Below, piece by piece: positions 17,971-25,626 of a stretch of 58,065 nt of DNA (position 1 is its first letter; each line of letters begins with the position of its first letter). Source of the DNA: Virgisporangium aurantiacum (GTDB lineage Bacteria; Actinomycetota; Actinomycetes; Mycobacteriales; Micromonosporaceae); contig NZ_BOPG01000113.1 in NCBI RefSeq assembly GCF_016863635.1, positions 1-58,065 of the forward strand, in the 5' to 3' direction. The notes beneath the pieces are model-generated. The model worked only from the letters and a program-made list of their open reading frames with translations. It had not been told where the DNA came from and made no database searches. The position numbers and the translations under genes are program-made.

Positions 17971-18012
17971 CCTCTACTACGTTTCGCGTAGCATCGCGCA
18001 CCGTAGTAGAGG
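17971..18012. promoter_or_regulatory. Probable PadR operator (nested inverted repeats)
   Basis: An exact 11-base inverted repeat, CCTCTACTACG (17971-17981) with CGTAGTAGAGG (18002-18012), flanks 20 bases. Nested inside is a second palindrome, CTACG-TTTCG-CGTAG (17977-17991). The repeat ends 7 bases before the PadR ATG and abuts the end of the AraC gene. It fits PadR autoregulation better than termination, because no T-run follows either arm. Confidence 0.65.
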
Positions 18013-18015
18013 ACG

Positions 18016-18942
18016 TCAAGCTCCGTCGATGTGTCGGGACTGTTGGCGGTACCGGCCGGGGGCCAGGCCGTGTTCGCGTTTGAAGGCCTTGGCGAAGGCG
18101 AACTCGGACGCGTACCCGGTGCCCTGGGCGATCGCCTGCACCGGTTTGTCGCTGCCGCGCAGGGCCTGTGCGGCCAGGGTCATCCGCCACCAGGTCAGGT
18201 AGCCCAGGGGTGGTTGGCCGACCAGCGCGGTGAACCGGCGCGAGAAGGCGGCCCGCGACAGGCCGGCCTTCGCGCCCAGGGTCTCGACCGTCCACTGGTG
18301 GGCGGGGTGCTCGTGGATGTGGCGCAGCGCGGTGGCGATCGCGGGATCGGCCAGCGTCGCGGCCCAGCCGGTGGCGGCGCCGCCGCGGGTCTGGTCAGCG
18401 AGCCAGGCCCGCAGGATGTAGAGCAGCATCATGTCCAGCAGGGCCGACACGACGGCCTCGGCGCCGTGGTCGGGGTTGGCGATCTCGTCGCCGAGCAGGT
18501 CGACGGCGGCGCGCAGCGGCGAGCGGTGGCCGAGGCGGGCCGGCAGGTGGATGACGTCGGGCAGCTCCTGGAACAGCGGATGCGGCCGGGTCCGGTCGAG
18601 GGTGTAGGCGCCGCACAACAGGACCGTGGCGGCGCCGTCGCCGGCGTCGGCGAACGGGATCAGGTCCGACAGGATCGCCGAGGGTGCGTCGGCCAGCGGT
18701 CGGGAGAGGTCGTCGGCCAAAGCGTGTCCGCACCCGTGCGGCAGGCACACCACGTCGCCCGGACCCAGCGCGAGCGGCGGGCCCTCCGACGGGATCAGCC
18801 AGCACGTGCCCTCCAGCACCACGTGGAAGCCGGTTCCGGAGAACGGCTCGGCCCGCACCCCCCACGGGACGCGCTTGCGGATCTCGGCGGAGTGCGGGCG
18901 TCCCGTGCGCATGGCACGGATGGCGTCGCTGAGTACGTCCAT
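18016..18942 (-). CDS. AraC-family regulator with cupin-type sensor
   Basis: 308 aa from ATG 18942. The N-terminal half is a cupin-like effector domain (GTGFHVVLEGTCWLI, LGPGDVVCLPHGCGHAL). The C-terminal ~100 residues contain two AraC HTH motifs (WTVETLGAKAGLSRAAFSRR and VQAIAQGTGYASEFAFAKAF). The longer upstream reading is not supported. It is divergent from ohr, with 96 bases between the starts holding CCGAT/ATCGG half-sites. Control of ohr is therefore plausible, although ohr is more usually controlled by a MarR-type OhrR. Confidence 0.92.
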   Translation of the reverse strand: MDVLSDAIRAMRTGRPHSAEIRKRVPWGVRAEPFSGTGFHVVLEGTCWLIPSEGPPLALGPGDVVCLPHGCGHALADDLSRPLADAPSAILSDLIPFADAGDGAATVLLCGAYTLDRTRPHPLFQELPDVIHLPARLGHRSPLRAAVDLLGDEIANPDHGAEAVVSALLDMMLLYILRAWLADQTRGGAATGWAATLADPAIATALRHIHEHPAHQWTVETLGAKAGLSRAAFSRRFTALVGQPPLGYLTWWRMTLAAQALRGSDKPVQAIAQGTGYASEFAFAKAFKREHGLAPGRYRQQSRHIDGA

Positions 18943-18945
18943 TGC

Positions 18946-18963
18946 CCGATCGTATCGGCCGAT
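18946..18963. promoter_or_regulatory. CCGAT/ATCGG half-site cluster between araC-type gene and ohr
   Basis: The sequence CCGAT-CGT-ATCGG-CCGAT gives a 5-3-5 palindrome (18946-18958) overlapping a perfect ATCGGCCGAT (18954-18963). It starts 4 bases upstream of the AraC-type ATG, so it is a likely autoregulatory or shared operator. Inference only. Confidence 0.4.
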
Positions 18964-19038
18964 GACCCGCGGCGAGATGATCGGACAAAGAAGCGAGACC
19001 CTGAGCCATGGAGAGCCGTCGAAGGTCTCCATACGGTG

Positions 19039-19458
19039 ATGGACATGAGCCACTACACCGCAATCGCCACCGCGACCGGCCGCGACGGCCGCGCCGTCAG
19101 CTCGGACGGCAAACTCGACGTCAGGCTGGCCATGCAGAAGGAACTGGGCGGCACCGGCGACGGCACCAACCCCGAACAACTCTTCGCGGTCGGTTACGCC
19201 GCCTGCTTCGCCACCTCGATGCGGTTCGTGGCCCAGGCGAAGAAGCTCGACGTCACCGGCATGTCGGTCACCGCCGAGGTCGGTCTCGTCCCGAAGGAGG
19301 ACGGCAGCGGGTTCCGCCTCGAGGTCGTCCTGCGGACGAAGCTGCCCGAGAGCCTGCCGCCGGAAGCCAAGAGCGACCTCATCGAGGCCACCCACCAGGT
19401 GTGCCCCTACTCCGGCGCCACCCGCGGCAACATCCCGGTCGAACTGCTCGCCGAGTAG
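19039..19458 (+). CDS. ohr: Organic hydroperoxide resistance protein (Ohr/OsmC)
   Basis: 139 aa. Ohr reduces organic hydroperoxides with a reactive cysteine and lipoyl-type reductants. The two redox cysteines are in place, Cys56 (AACFATSM) and Cys122 (HQVCPYSGAT), along with Arg18 and Glu46 (NPEQLFAVGY), which form the active-site network of the Ohr subgroup. Length is normal. ATG 19039 or the in-frame ATG at 19045 could be the start. It is divergent from an AraC-type regulator. Its last 52 bases overlap the convergent WYL regulator gene. Confidence 0.92.
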   Translation: MDMSHYTAIATATGRDGRAVSSDGKLDVRLAMQKELGGTGDGTNPEQLFAVGYAACFATSMRFVAQAKKLDVTGMSVTAEVGLVPKEDGSGFRLEVVLRTKLPESLPPEAKSDLIEATHQVCPYSGATRGNIPVELLAE

Positions 19459-20402
19459 GCGCGCTGGAAGCGCTGGGCGAGCTGCCCCAGCGCCGCCGCC
19501 AGTTCCGGCGCGTCGACGATCTCGAAGTCGGCGTCGAGCATGCCCAGGTGGAGCGCGAGCAGGAGCGGATGGTCCGAGCCGGGCTCGAAGGCGCACCGGT
19601 CGTCGCCGAGCGGCTCGACGTCGATCGGGATCGGCAGGCGGGCACGCACGTGGGCCGCGGACGCGTGCACGACGACGCGGGCGCGGTACCGCCAGGTCGC
19701 CTCGCCGACGCCGCGGGCGACGCGGGCCGCGATCTCGTGGTCGGGCGGCAGGTCCCGGGGCGGGAAGCGGGGACCGGTCGGGGTGCGCGGGTCGAGGCGG
19801 TCGACGCGGAAGGTGCGCCAGTCGTCGCGGTCGGGATCCCAGGCGACGAGGTACCAGCGTTGCCGGTCGCAGACGAGGCGGTACGGCTCCACGTCGCGCC
19901 GGGTGACGGCACCGGAGTGCGCCCGGTAGTCGAACCGCAGCCGCTCCCGGTCGCGGCAGGCGGTGGCGATCGCCGTCAGCACGTCCGGGTCCACCTGGGG
20001 TCCGAACGACGGCACCGGCACCAGGTGCGACTGGAAGGCGCTGACCCGGTGGCGCAGCCGCGCCGGAAGGATGTGCTGCAGCTTGGCCAGCGCCCGTACC
20101 GACGTCTCCTCCAGGCCGGAGATCGACCGGGACGCGGCGGTGCGCAGCCCGATCGCGACCGCCACCGCCTCCTCGTCGTCGAGCAGCAGCGGGGGCAGCG
20201 CGCCGCCGGCGCCCAGCCGGTACCCGCCGGCCACCCCCGGACGCGCGTCCACCGGGTAGCCCAGCGCGCGCAGCCGCTCGACGTCGTTGCGGACGGTGCG
20301 GGTCGTGACGCCCAGCCGCTCGGCGAGTTCGGTACCGGTCCAGTCGCGGCGGGCCTGCAGCAGGGACAGCAGGCGCAGCAGGCGCGCCGAGGTCTCCAAC
20401 AT
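19407..20402 (-). CDS. WYL-domain HTH regulator (DeoR/YafY-like)
   Basis: 331 aa. An N-terminal winged HTH (LLRLLSLLQARRDWTGTELA, then LGVTTRTVRNDVERLRALG) is followed by a WYL ligand domain near residues 140-220 (LRFDYRAHSG, YRLVCDRQRWYLVAWD) and a C-terminal WCX region. Such proteins sense nucleotide-type or unknown ligands. The start ATG 20400-20402 is unambiguous. It is divergent from the epoxide hydrolase gene across 62 bases containing CTAGGAA and TTCTAG, a likely shared control region. The C-terminus overlaps ohr by 52 bases. Confidence 0.9.
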   Translation of the reverse strand: MLETSARLLRLLSLLQARRDWTGTELAERLGVTTRTVRNDVERLRALGYPVDARPGVAGGYRLGAGGALPPLLLDDEEAVAVAIGLRTAASRSISGLEETSVRALAKLQHILPARLRHRVSAFQSHLVPVPSFGPQVDPDVLTAIATACRDRERLRFDYRAHSGAVTRRDVEPYRLVCDRQRWYLVAWDPDRDDWRTFRVDRLDPRTPTGPRFPPRDLPPDHEIAARVARGVGEATWRYRARVVVHASAAHVRARLPIPIDVEPLGDDRCAFEPGSDHPLLLALHLGMLDADFEIVDAPELAAALGQLAQRFQRAYSASSSTGMLPRVAPE

Positions 20403-20464
20403 TCCCCGATTCTGCCCGACAACTAGGAACGGACCTTTCCGCGTTTGCTTCTAGCGTTCTCCTC

Positions 20465-21586
20465 ATGACGACGAACCCGTTCCGCATCGAGATTCCCCAG
20501 GCCGACCTGGACTACCTGCACCGCCGCCTCGCCGACGCCCGCTGGCCCGGCGAGCTGCCCGGCGTCGGCTGGAGCCGGGGCGTGCCGCTCGACCACCTCG
20601 TCGAGCTCGCCGGGTACTGGCGCACCGGCTACGACTGGCGGGCCGAGGAGGCGAAGCTCAACCGGTTCCCGCAGTTCACCACCGAGATCGACGGCCAGCG
20701 CATCCACTTCCTGCACGTGCGGTCGGACCGGCCCGGTGCGAAGCCGTTGCTGATGACGCACGGCTTTCCCAGCTCCGTCGCCGAATTCCTGCACCTGATC
20801 GAGCCGCTGGTCAACCCGGATGACGACGGCCCGGCGTTCCACGTCGTCGCGCCGTCGCTGCCCGGCTACGCGTTCTCGACCCCGCTGAGCGCGACCGGCT
20901 GGACGATGGCGCGCACCGCCCGCGCCTGGGCCGAGCTGATGCGGCGGCTCGGCTACGAGCGGTACGGCGTGCACGGCGGCGACATCGGCGCCGGCGTATC
21001 GGGGACCGTGGCCGGGCTCGACCCGGAGCACGTCGTCGGCGTGCACGTGGTCACCGATCCGCTGACCGCCGCGAACGTGGCCACCTTCATCCCCGGCCTC
21101 GCCGACCGGCTCGACGAGAACGACCCGGTCGACAAGGTCGCCCTCGACCGGATGGAGACGTTCCGGGCCGACGGCTCCGGCTACCTGGCGATCCAGAACA
21201 CCCGTCCGCAGACCATCGGATACGGCCTGGTCGACTCCCCGCTCCTGCAACTCGCCTGGATCGCGGAGAAGTTCGAGGCGTGGACCGACCTCCCGATCGA
21301 CCGCGACCAGCTGCTCACCACCGTCAGCCTGTACTGGTTCACCGGCTCCGGAGCCACCGCCGCACACACCCTCTACGAGCAGGCACACTCCTCGGACTGG
21401 GGCGCACCACCGGCGTGCCCGCAGGGCTTCGCGGTGTTCGGCGCCGACCCCACGGTCCGAAAGCTTGTTCCCGCACCAGCCGACGCCCACTGGACCGAGT
21501 TCGACCGCGGCCTGCACTTCCCGGCGATGGAGGCCCCGGCACAACTGGTGGCCGACCTGCGAACCTTCTTCGGGCCGTTGAGCTGA
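20465..21586 (+). CDS. Epoxide hydrolase (EHN plus alpha/beta-hydrolase fold)
   Basis: 373 aa. The N-terminal EHN region (FRIEIPQADLDYLHRRLADA) precedes the hydrolase core, as in microsomal-type epoxide hydrolases. The oxyanion motif HGFP is at 99-102 and the nucleophile Asp173 sits in HGGDIGAGVSG. A lid Tyr is likely at 290 (YWFT), and the catalytic His351 is in GLHFPAMEAP. No signal peptide is seen. The real substrate is unknown. A WYL regulator is divergent from it and may control it. The following AlkD-like gene is 45 bases downstream and may be cotranscribed. Confidence 0.9.
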   Translation: MTTNPFRIEIPQADLDYLHRRLADARWPGELPGVGWSRGVPLDHLVELAGYWRTGYDWRAEEAKLNRFPQFTTEIDGQRIHFLHVRSDRPGAKPLLMTHGFPSSVAEFLHLIEPLVNPDDDGPAFHVVAPSLPGYAFSTPLSATGWTMARTARAWAELMRRLGYERYGVHGGDIGAGVSGTVAGLDPEHVVGVHVVTDPLTAANVATFIPGLADRLDENDPVDKVALDRMETFRADGSGYLAIQNTRPQTIGYGLVDSPLLQLAWIAEKFEAWTDLPIDRDQLLTTVSLYWFTGSGATAAHTLYEQAHSSDWGAPPACPQGFAVFGADPTVRKLVPAPADAHWTEFDRGLHFPAMEAPAQLVADLRTFFGPLS

Positions 21587-21631
21587 CCGGAGTCCCCGTA
21601 GGCTGGCCGGCGTGACGCGCAGGAGGCCGAG

Positions 21632-22330
21632 GTGACCGGGACGACGGTGGCGGACGTGATGGCCGAGCTCGCCTCGCTCGAGGACCCGAGGGCCCGCGAG
21701 GTGAACGGCAGACACGGTGACGACCACGGGGTCAACCTCGGCAGCCTGCGCGCGCTGGCGAAACGCCTGAAGACCCAGCCGGACCTCGCCCGCGAACTCT
21801 GGCAGACCGACGACTCCGCGGCGCGGCTGGTGGCGATCCTGATCTGCCGGCCGAAGGCCTTCACCCGCACCGAGTTGGACGCCATGCTGCGCGCGGCGCG
21901 CACCCCGAAGGTGCACGACTGGCTGGTGAACTACGTGGTGAAGAAGAGCCCGCACGGTGAGGAGTTGCGGGTGGTCTGGTCGGCCGATCCGGATCCGGTG
22001 GTCGCCAGCGCCGGCTGGGCGCTGACCACCGAACGCGTGGCGAAGAACCCCGACGGTCTCGACCTCACCGAACTCCTCGACGTCATCGAGGCCGGGATGA
22101 AGGACGCCCCGGACCGCCTGCAGTGGGCGATGAACCACTGCCTGGCCCAGATCGGAATCGAGCACCCCGACCACCGCGCCCGGGCATTGGACATCGGCGA
22201 ACGCCTCCAGGTCCTGAAGGACTACCCGACGCCGCCGAACTGCACGTCGCCGTACGCACCCGTCTGGATCACCGAAATGGTCCGCCGCCGAACCGATCCG
22301 GTGGGAAAGGGTCGGCTCCATGATCGTTAG
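21632..22330 (+). CDS. AlkD-like DNA alkylation repair protein
   Basis: 232 aa, all-helical with HEAT-like repeats. Segments such as LRALAKRLKTQPDLARELWQ, HDWLVNYVVKKSP and ASAGWALTTERVAKN match the AlkD/DNA alkylation repair family, which excises alkylated bases without base flipping. GTG 21632 is well supported by AGGAGG (21621-21626) 5 bases upstream. Its stop codon lies inside the long inverted repeat 22321-22396. Catalytic residues were not checked one by one, so activity is inferred from the family. Confidence 0.85.
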   Translation: MTGTTVADVMAELASLEDPRAREVNGRHGDDHGVNLGSLRALAKRLKTQPDLARELWQTDDSAARLVAILICRPKAFTRTELDAMLRAARTPKVHDWLVNYVVKKSPHGEELRVVWSADPDPVVASAGWALTTERVAKNPDGLDLTELLDVIEAGMKDAPDRLQWAMNHCLAQIGIEHPDHRARALDIGERLQVLKDYPTPPNCTSPYAPVWITEMVRRRTDPVGKGRLHDR

Positions 22331-22396
22331 CGGTGCGACGTTCTTGCTGTTTTGAGCGACTCGGGACAGCAAAAAACGTCGCACCGCTTTCGATCA
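22321..22396. terminator. Long hairpin, bidirectional terminator between convergent genes
   Basis: The left arm TGATCG-TT-AGCGGTGCGACGTT (22321 on) pairs with AACGTCGCACCGCT-TT-CGATCA (ending 22396). Inner bases TTGCTGT/ACAGCAA extend the stem around a 15-base loop. The stem is about 30 bp with one bulge and a symmetric TT/TT mismatch. It spans the AlkD stop and ends 2 bases before the lectin stop, so it can end transcription from both sides. Confidence 0.85.
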
Positions 22397-22398
22397 CC

Positions 22399-23772
22399 TC
22401 ACGGCAGGTGGGCCTCGGCCGTCGCGCCCGAGGCGTCGGTGGCCTTCACCTGCGCGCCGCTGATCTCGGTGGCGGCCTTGATGCGACGGGTGAAGCGGCC
22501 CTCGGCGTCAGCGGTCACCGCGTCCTCCCCGAACGTGTGGGTGGTCGGCCCGCCCCCGACGAACAGGTCGTACGCGAGCCGCACGGTCTGGTTGCCGCTG
22601 AACCCGGTGCCGGTCACCTCGACGAAACGCCCCTCGCCCGGCACCAGGATCGCGCGCAGCGTGATCGCCGGGTGCCGCGGACGCGGTGCGAGCGGACCCC
22701 AGTTGTCGTGGATGCCCGACCATTCCGAGCCGTTGTACCACCACGACGTGTAGACGCGCCGGTCGTTGCCGGTGATGAACAGGTCGATGCTGATCGACGA
22801 CTTCGTGGTGGCCGCGACCGGCGCGCCGGCGGGGAAGAAACCCCCGATGGACCGCCAGTTGTCGTTGATACCGGACCATTCCGACCCCTCGTACCACCAC
22901 TCCGTGTAGACGCGCCCGTCGTTGCCGGTGATGAACAGGTCGATGCTATTGGGCGTCTTCGTGATGGCCGAAACCGGTGCGCCGGCCGGGAAGAAACCCC
23001 CGATGGGACGCCAGTTGTCGTGCCTGCCGGACCACTCCGAACCCTGGTACCACCAGGAGGTGTAGACCCGACCGTCGTTGCCGGTCACGAACACGTCGAG
23101 GTTTCCGGCGTGCCGCGAGGTGACGCTCAACGGCGCGCCCCGCGGGAAGAAGCCGCCGATGGACGGCCAGTTGTCGTGGATGCCCGACCATTCCGAGCCC
23201 TCGTACCACCACGAGGTGTAGACCCGTCCGTCGTTGCCGGTGATGAACAGGTCGATGCTGTTCGGCGACTTCGTGATGGCCGCGACCGGTGCTCCGGCGG
23301 GAAAGAATCCGCCGATGGAACGCCAGTTGTCGTTGATGCCGGACCACTCCGAGCCGTGGTACCACCAGGAGGTGTAGACCCGACCGTCGTTGCCGGTCAC
23401 GAACACGTCGAGGTTCCCGGCGTGCCGCGAGGTGACGCCCAGCGGCGCGCCCGGCGGGAAGAAGCCGCCGATGGACCGCCAGTTGTTGTTGAGCCCGGAC
23501 CAGTCCGAGCCCTCGTACCACCACGACGTGTAGACGCGGCCGTCGTTGCCGACGACGAACAGGTCGATGCTGTTCGGCGACTTGGCGATCGCCGCGATGG
23601 GCGCGCCCGGCGGGAAGAAGCCGCCGATCGGTCTCCAGTCCCCCGCGATGGCTCCCCAGTCGTGGCCGGCGTACCACCACGTCGTGTAGACGATGCCGTC
23701 CGACCCGACCGTGAAGAGGTCGAGGTTGCCGTCGGACCTGGTGGTCGCGGCGATGTTGCGTCCTGCCTGCAT
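22399..23772 (-). CDS. Seven-blade lectin-like beta-propeller protein
   Basis: 457 aa. Residues ~15-365 are seven near-identical ~52-residue units with the consensus (I/L)D(L/V)F-TGNDGRVYTSWWY-GSEWSG---NWRSIGGFFP-GAP. Seven such blades suggest a closed propeller like the PLL-type fucose-binding or related lectins, with sugar sites between the blades. A C-terminal ~90-residue beta-sandwich-like domain (VEVTGTGFSGNQTVRLAYD) resembles an IPT/Ig fold. No signal peptide is visible. It is the last gene of a four-gene reverse operon, 28 bases after the His-rich protein. The ligand is inferred only from the fold. Confidence 0.8.
   Translation of the reverse strand: MQAGRNIAATTRSDGNLDLFTVGSDGIVYTTWWYAGHDWGAIAGDWRPIGGFFPPGAPIAAIAKSPNSIDLFVVGNDGRVYTSWWYEGSDWSGLNNNWRSIGGFFPPGAPLGVTSRHAGNLDVFVTGNDGRVYTSWWYHGSEWSGINDNWRSIGGFFPAGAPVAAITKSPNSIDLFITGNDGRVYTSWWYEGSEWSGIHDNWPSIGGFFPRGAPLSVTSRHAGNLDVFVTGNDGRVYTSWWYQGSEWSGRHDNWRPIGGFFPAGAPVSAITKTPNSIDLFITGNDGRVYTEWWYEGSEWSGINDNWRSIGGFFPAGAPVAATTKSSISIDLFITGNDRRVYTSWWYNGSEWSGIHDNWGPLAPRPRHPAITLRAILVPGEGRFVEVTGTGFSGNQTVRLAYDLFVGGGPTTHTFGEDAVTADAEGRFTRRIKAATEISGAQVKATDASGATAEAHLP
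22690..23760 (-). repeat. Seven ~156-bp coding repeats (propeller blades)
   Basis: Tandem units of 52 codons. From the second unit on, two sub-types alternate: one ends its linker with KSPNSIDLF, the other with RHAGNLDVF. Nucleotide identity is high, which suggests recent duplication of a two-blade (312-bp) unit. Confidence 0.85.
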
Positions 23773-23800
23773 GACTGTTCTCCGTTCAGGCTTGTTCGGT

Positions 23801-24562
23801 TCAGGCGAGTTCGTTGATTTCGAGGTACAGCTCCCGTTCGACCGCGACCTCGACGGTGAAGTGGCCGAGGGAGGCGCGGGTGCGGGTCGCCGGGAACGAC
23901 GCGGTGACGGTGTCGCCGGCGCGGAGCCGGTGCTCGACGTCGTCGTCCGGCCCGAAGAAGGCGCGCCGTCCGAACCGGTTCGCCACCACCGTGTCGTCCA
24001 ACGGGCGGCCGCTGCGGGTCCGGGCCGTGCCGGGGACGAACCGCACGGCGAGCACCTGGTCGAAACTGGGCCGCTCGCGCAGTTCGTGTGCCAGGTGCCG
24101 GCGGTCGCGCCCGAAGCACAGGTAACTCAGCTCCCGGCCGGGCTCCCGCTTCGCGTCGACGTCGAGCAGGCTGTACGACACCACCCGGTGGACGTCCACG
24201 CGAACATTGCTCGCGATCGGGGTGCCGCCGCGCTCGAAGTGGCCGCGCACGAGCGTCCCCTCGAAAGCGTTCCGGGCCGCGACGCCGTCGTGACGCTCCA
24301 GTTCGGCGATCGGGAAGGGGACGGGGTCGAACGTGTACAGGCCGTCGCCGTGCCGTGCGCGGTCGGCGCGGAGCAGGTCGAGTGCCTCGGGGTCGAACCC
24401 GACCTCGCCCACGAACTGGACGTTGTGCGGGCACTCGTACATCGGCAGGTGCGACAGATAAAGTGGATCTTCGCCGAACAGCAGCATGCCGTGCCGGCCG
24501 GTGGTGTCGCATTCATCGGATCCGTGCTGGTGACCGCTGTGGTGGCTGTGTTCGCCCGTCAT
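23801..24562 (-). CDS. His-rich protein of unknown function
   Basis: 253 aa from ATG 24562, chosen because GAGGAGG lies 5 bases ahead; the longer reading has no such site. The first 25 residues are histidine-rich (GEHSHHSGHQHG), then MLLFGEDPLYLSHLPMYECP. I recall similar 'YLSHLPM' openings in other uncharacterised actinomycete proteins, without a known function. The body is beta-rich and ends VEVAVERELYLEINELA. The His-rich start suggests metal binding (inference). No signal peptide or membrane segment is seen. It lies between the peptidoglycan-binding protein (110 bases) and the lectin (28 bases). Confidence 0.7.
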   Translation of the reverse strand: MTGEHSHHSGHQHGSDECDTTGRHGMLLFGEDPLYLSHLPMYECPHNVQFVGEVGFDPEALDLLRADRARHGDGLYTFDPVPFPIAELERHDGVAARNAFEGTLVRGHFERGGTPIASNVRVDVHRVVSYSLLDVDAKREPGRELSYLCFGRDRRHLAHELRERPSFDQVLAVRFVPGTARTRSGRPLDDTVVANRFGRRAFFGPDDDVEHRLRAGDTVTASFPATRTRASLGHFTVEVAVERELYLEINELA

Positions 24563-24672
24563 GGCGCCTCCTCGGCAGACCGGAATCGGTCGGTTCCGAG
24601 GAACGGTCACACGCAGGCCTCATCGCGGACCTTGCGGCGACCTTGCGGCGGACGCTTTCGGGGGACGGGTGC

Positions 24673-25158
24673 CTACTCGCCGGCGTGCTGAATGCCGACC
24701 ATGAACTCCAGCGACGTCGCGGCGTCCCACGTCTGCTGGCCCACGACGCCGTCGACCTGGATACGGGCCCACTGCTGGAACGCGCGGACCGACGCGGCCG
24801 TGTTGGAGCCGAAGTCGCCGTCGACGCCCTGCGGGGTGACCCCCCACAGCCCGGACGCGCCGTTCGTGAGGACCGCCTGCAGGCTCTTCACGGCGTCACC
24901 CTGCGAGCCCTGGGACAGGACCGGCATCGGGGACCCGGTGGGCAGCGCCATCCACGTCGCCTCGTCGACGACCCCGGTGACGGGCAGGCCGGCCTGCTGC
25001 TGGAACTGCTTCGTCGCGGCCTCGGTCAGCGGCCCGAAACTCCCGTCGACCTCGAGCGACGTGTTCGGGGTGCGGCGCAGCGCGCGCTGTGCCCGTCGCA
25101 CCGGTTCACCGGAGTCGCCGACCCGCACGGTTGGCTGGCCAGGATTCGCCATCGTCAT
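24673..25158 (-). CDS. Protein with two peptidoglycan-binding domains
   Basis: 161 aa from ATG 25158, which overlaps the previous stop as ATGA. Two PG_binding_1 repeats are clear. Residues ~10-65 carry VRRAQRALRR, VDGSFGPLTEAATKQFQQQ and VTGVVDEATWMAL. Residues ~75-150 carry VKSLQAVLTN, VDGDFGSNTAASVRAFQQW and VDGVVGQQTWDAA. There is no catalytic domain and no signal peptide. It probably serves as a wall anchor or adaptor. Together with the adjacent lectin it suggests a surface-binding complex, but with no secretion signal the route is unclear. Confidence 0.88.
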   Translation of the reverse strand: MTMANPGQPTVRVGDSGEPVRRAQRALRRTPNTSLEVDGSFGPLTEAATKQFQQQAGLPVTGVVDEATWMALPTGSPMPVLSQGSQGDAVKSLQAVLTNGASGLWGVTPQGVDGDFGSNTAASVRAFQQWARIQVDGVVGQQTWDAATSLEFMVGIQHAGE

Positions 25159-25484
25159 GCACCGTCCTCGGTGGGAACGTCGATTCGCGCGGTACGGGTG
25201 GCGCCGATCAGCTCGACACCGTGGAGACCGGTGATGCCGGCAAGATCGATCTGGACGCTGTAGGCCGCCGATCCCCCGTCGGTCTGCGTGCCGTCGCCGG
25301 CCGTGCACACCACCTGGATGCCCCGGTACGGCGGACGCCCGATGTGCTCCAGTGGCACCAGACTCACCTCGGCACCCGGAAACGGCGCCACACCGCCGAC
25401 CACCAACGCCGGCCGCGGCGGATAGATCATCGGGGTGACGACGTCGACCTGGTTGAAGTCGATGAGCTGGAACGACTGCGCCAT
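25155..25484 (-). CDS. Small beta-rich protein, first gene of the lectin operon
   Basis: 109 aa, MAQSFQLIDFNQVDVVTPMI. It is not recognised. The sequence alternates hydrophobic and polar residues with Gly/Pro turns (VVGGVAPFPGAEVSLVPLEH; AAYSVQIDLAGITGLHGVEL), suggesting a small beta-sandwich or barrel. No signal peptide, cysteine cluster or catalytic motif is visible apart from one Cys. Its stop overlaps the ATG of the peptidoglycan-binding gene, so it heads the four-gene operon that ends with the lectin. Confidence 0.65.
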   Translation of the reverse strand: MAQSFQLIDFNQVDVVTPMIYPPRPALVVGGVAPFPGAEVSLVPLEHIGRPPYRGIQVVCTAGDGTQTDGGSAAYSVQIDLAGITGLHGVELIGATRTARIDVPTEDGA

Positions 25485-25626
25485 GTGCTCACCGGTCCCT
25501 CGACGGAGTGGGCGACAGCGATTGCCGTCAATCTATGGGGGCCCGGTCCCGAAAGGCAAGGGCGCTCGCTCATACCCGGTCCCGCGATGCCGATATTCGC
25601 GAAGGGACCACGACAGAGAGCGGGCG

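Noticed and set aside
22690..23760. Regular repeats that could suggest a CRISPR array
   Set aside because: The 156-bp units are fully coding, in frame, without short spacers, and translate into propeller blades.
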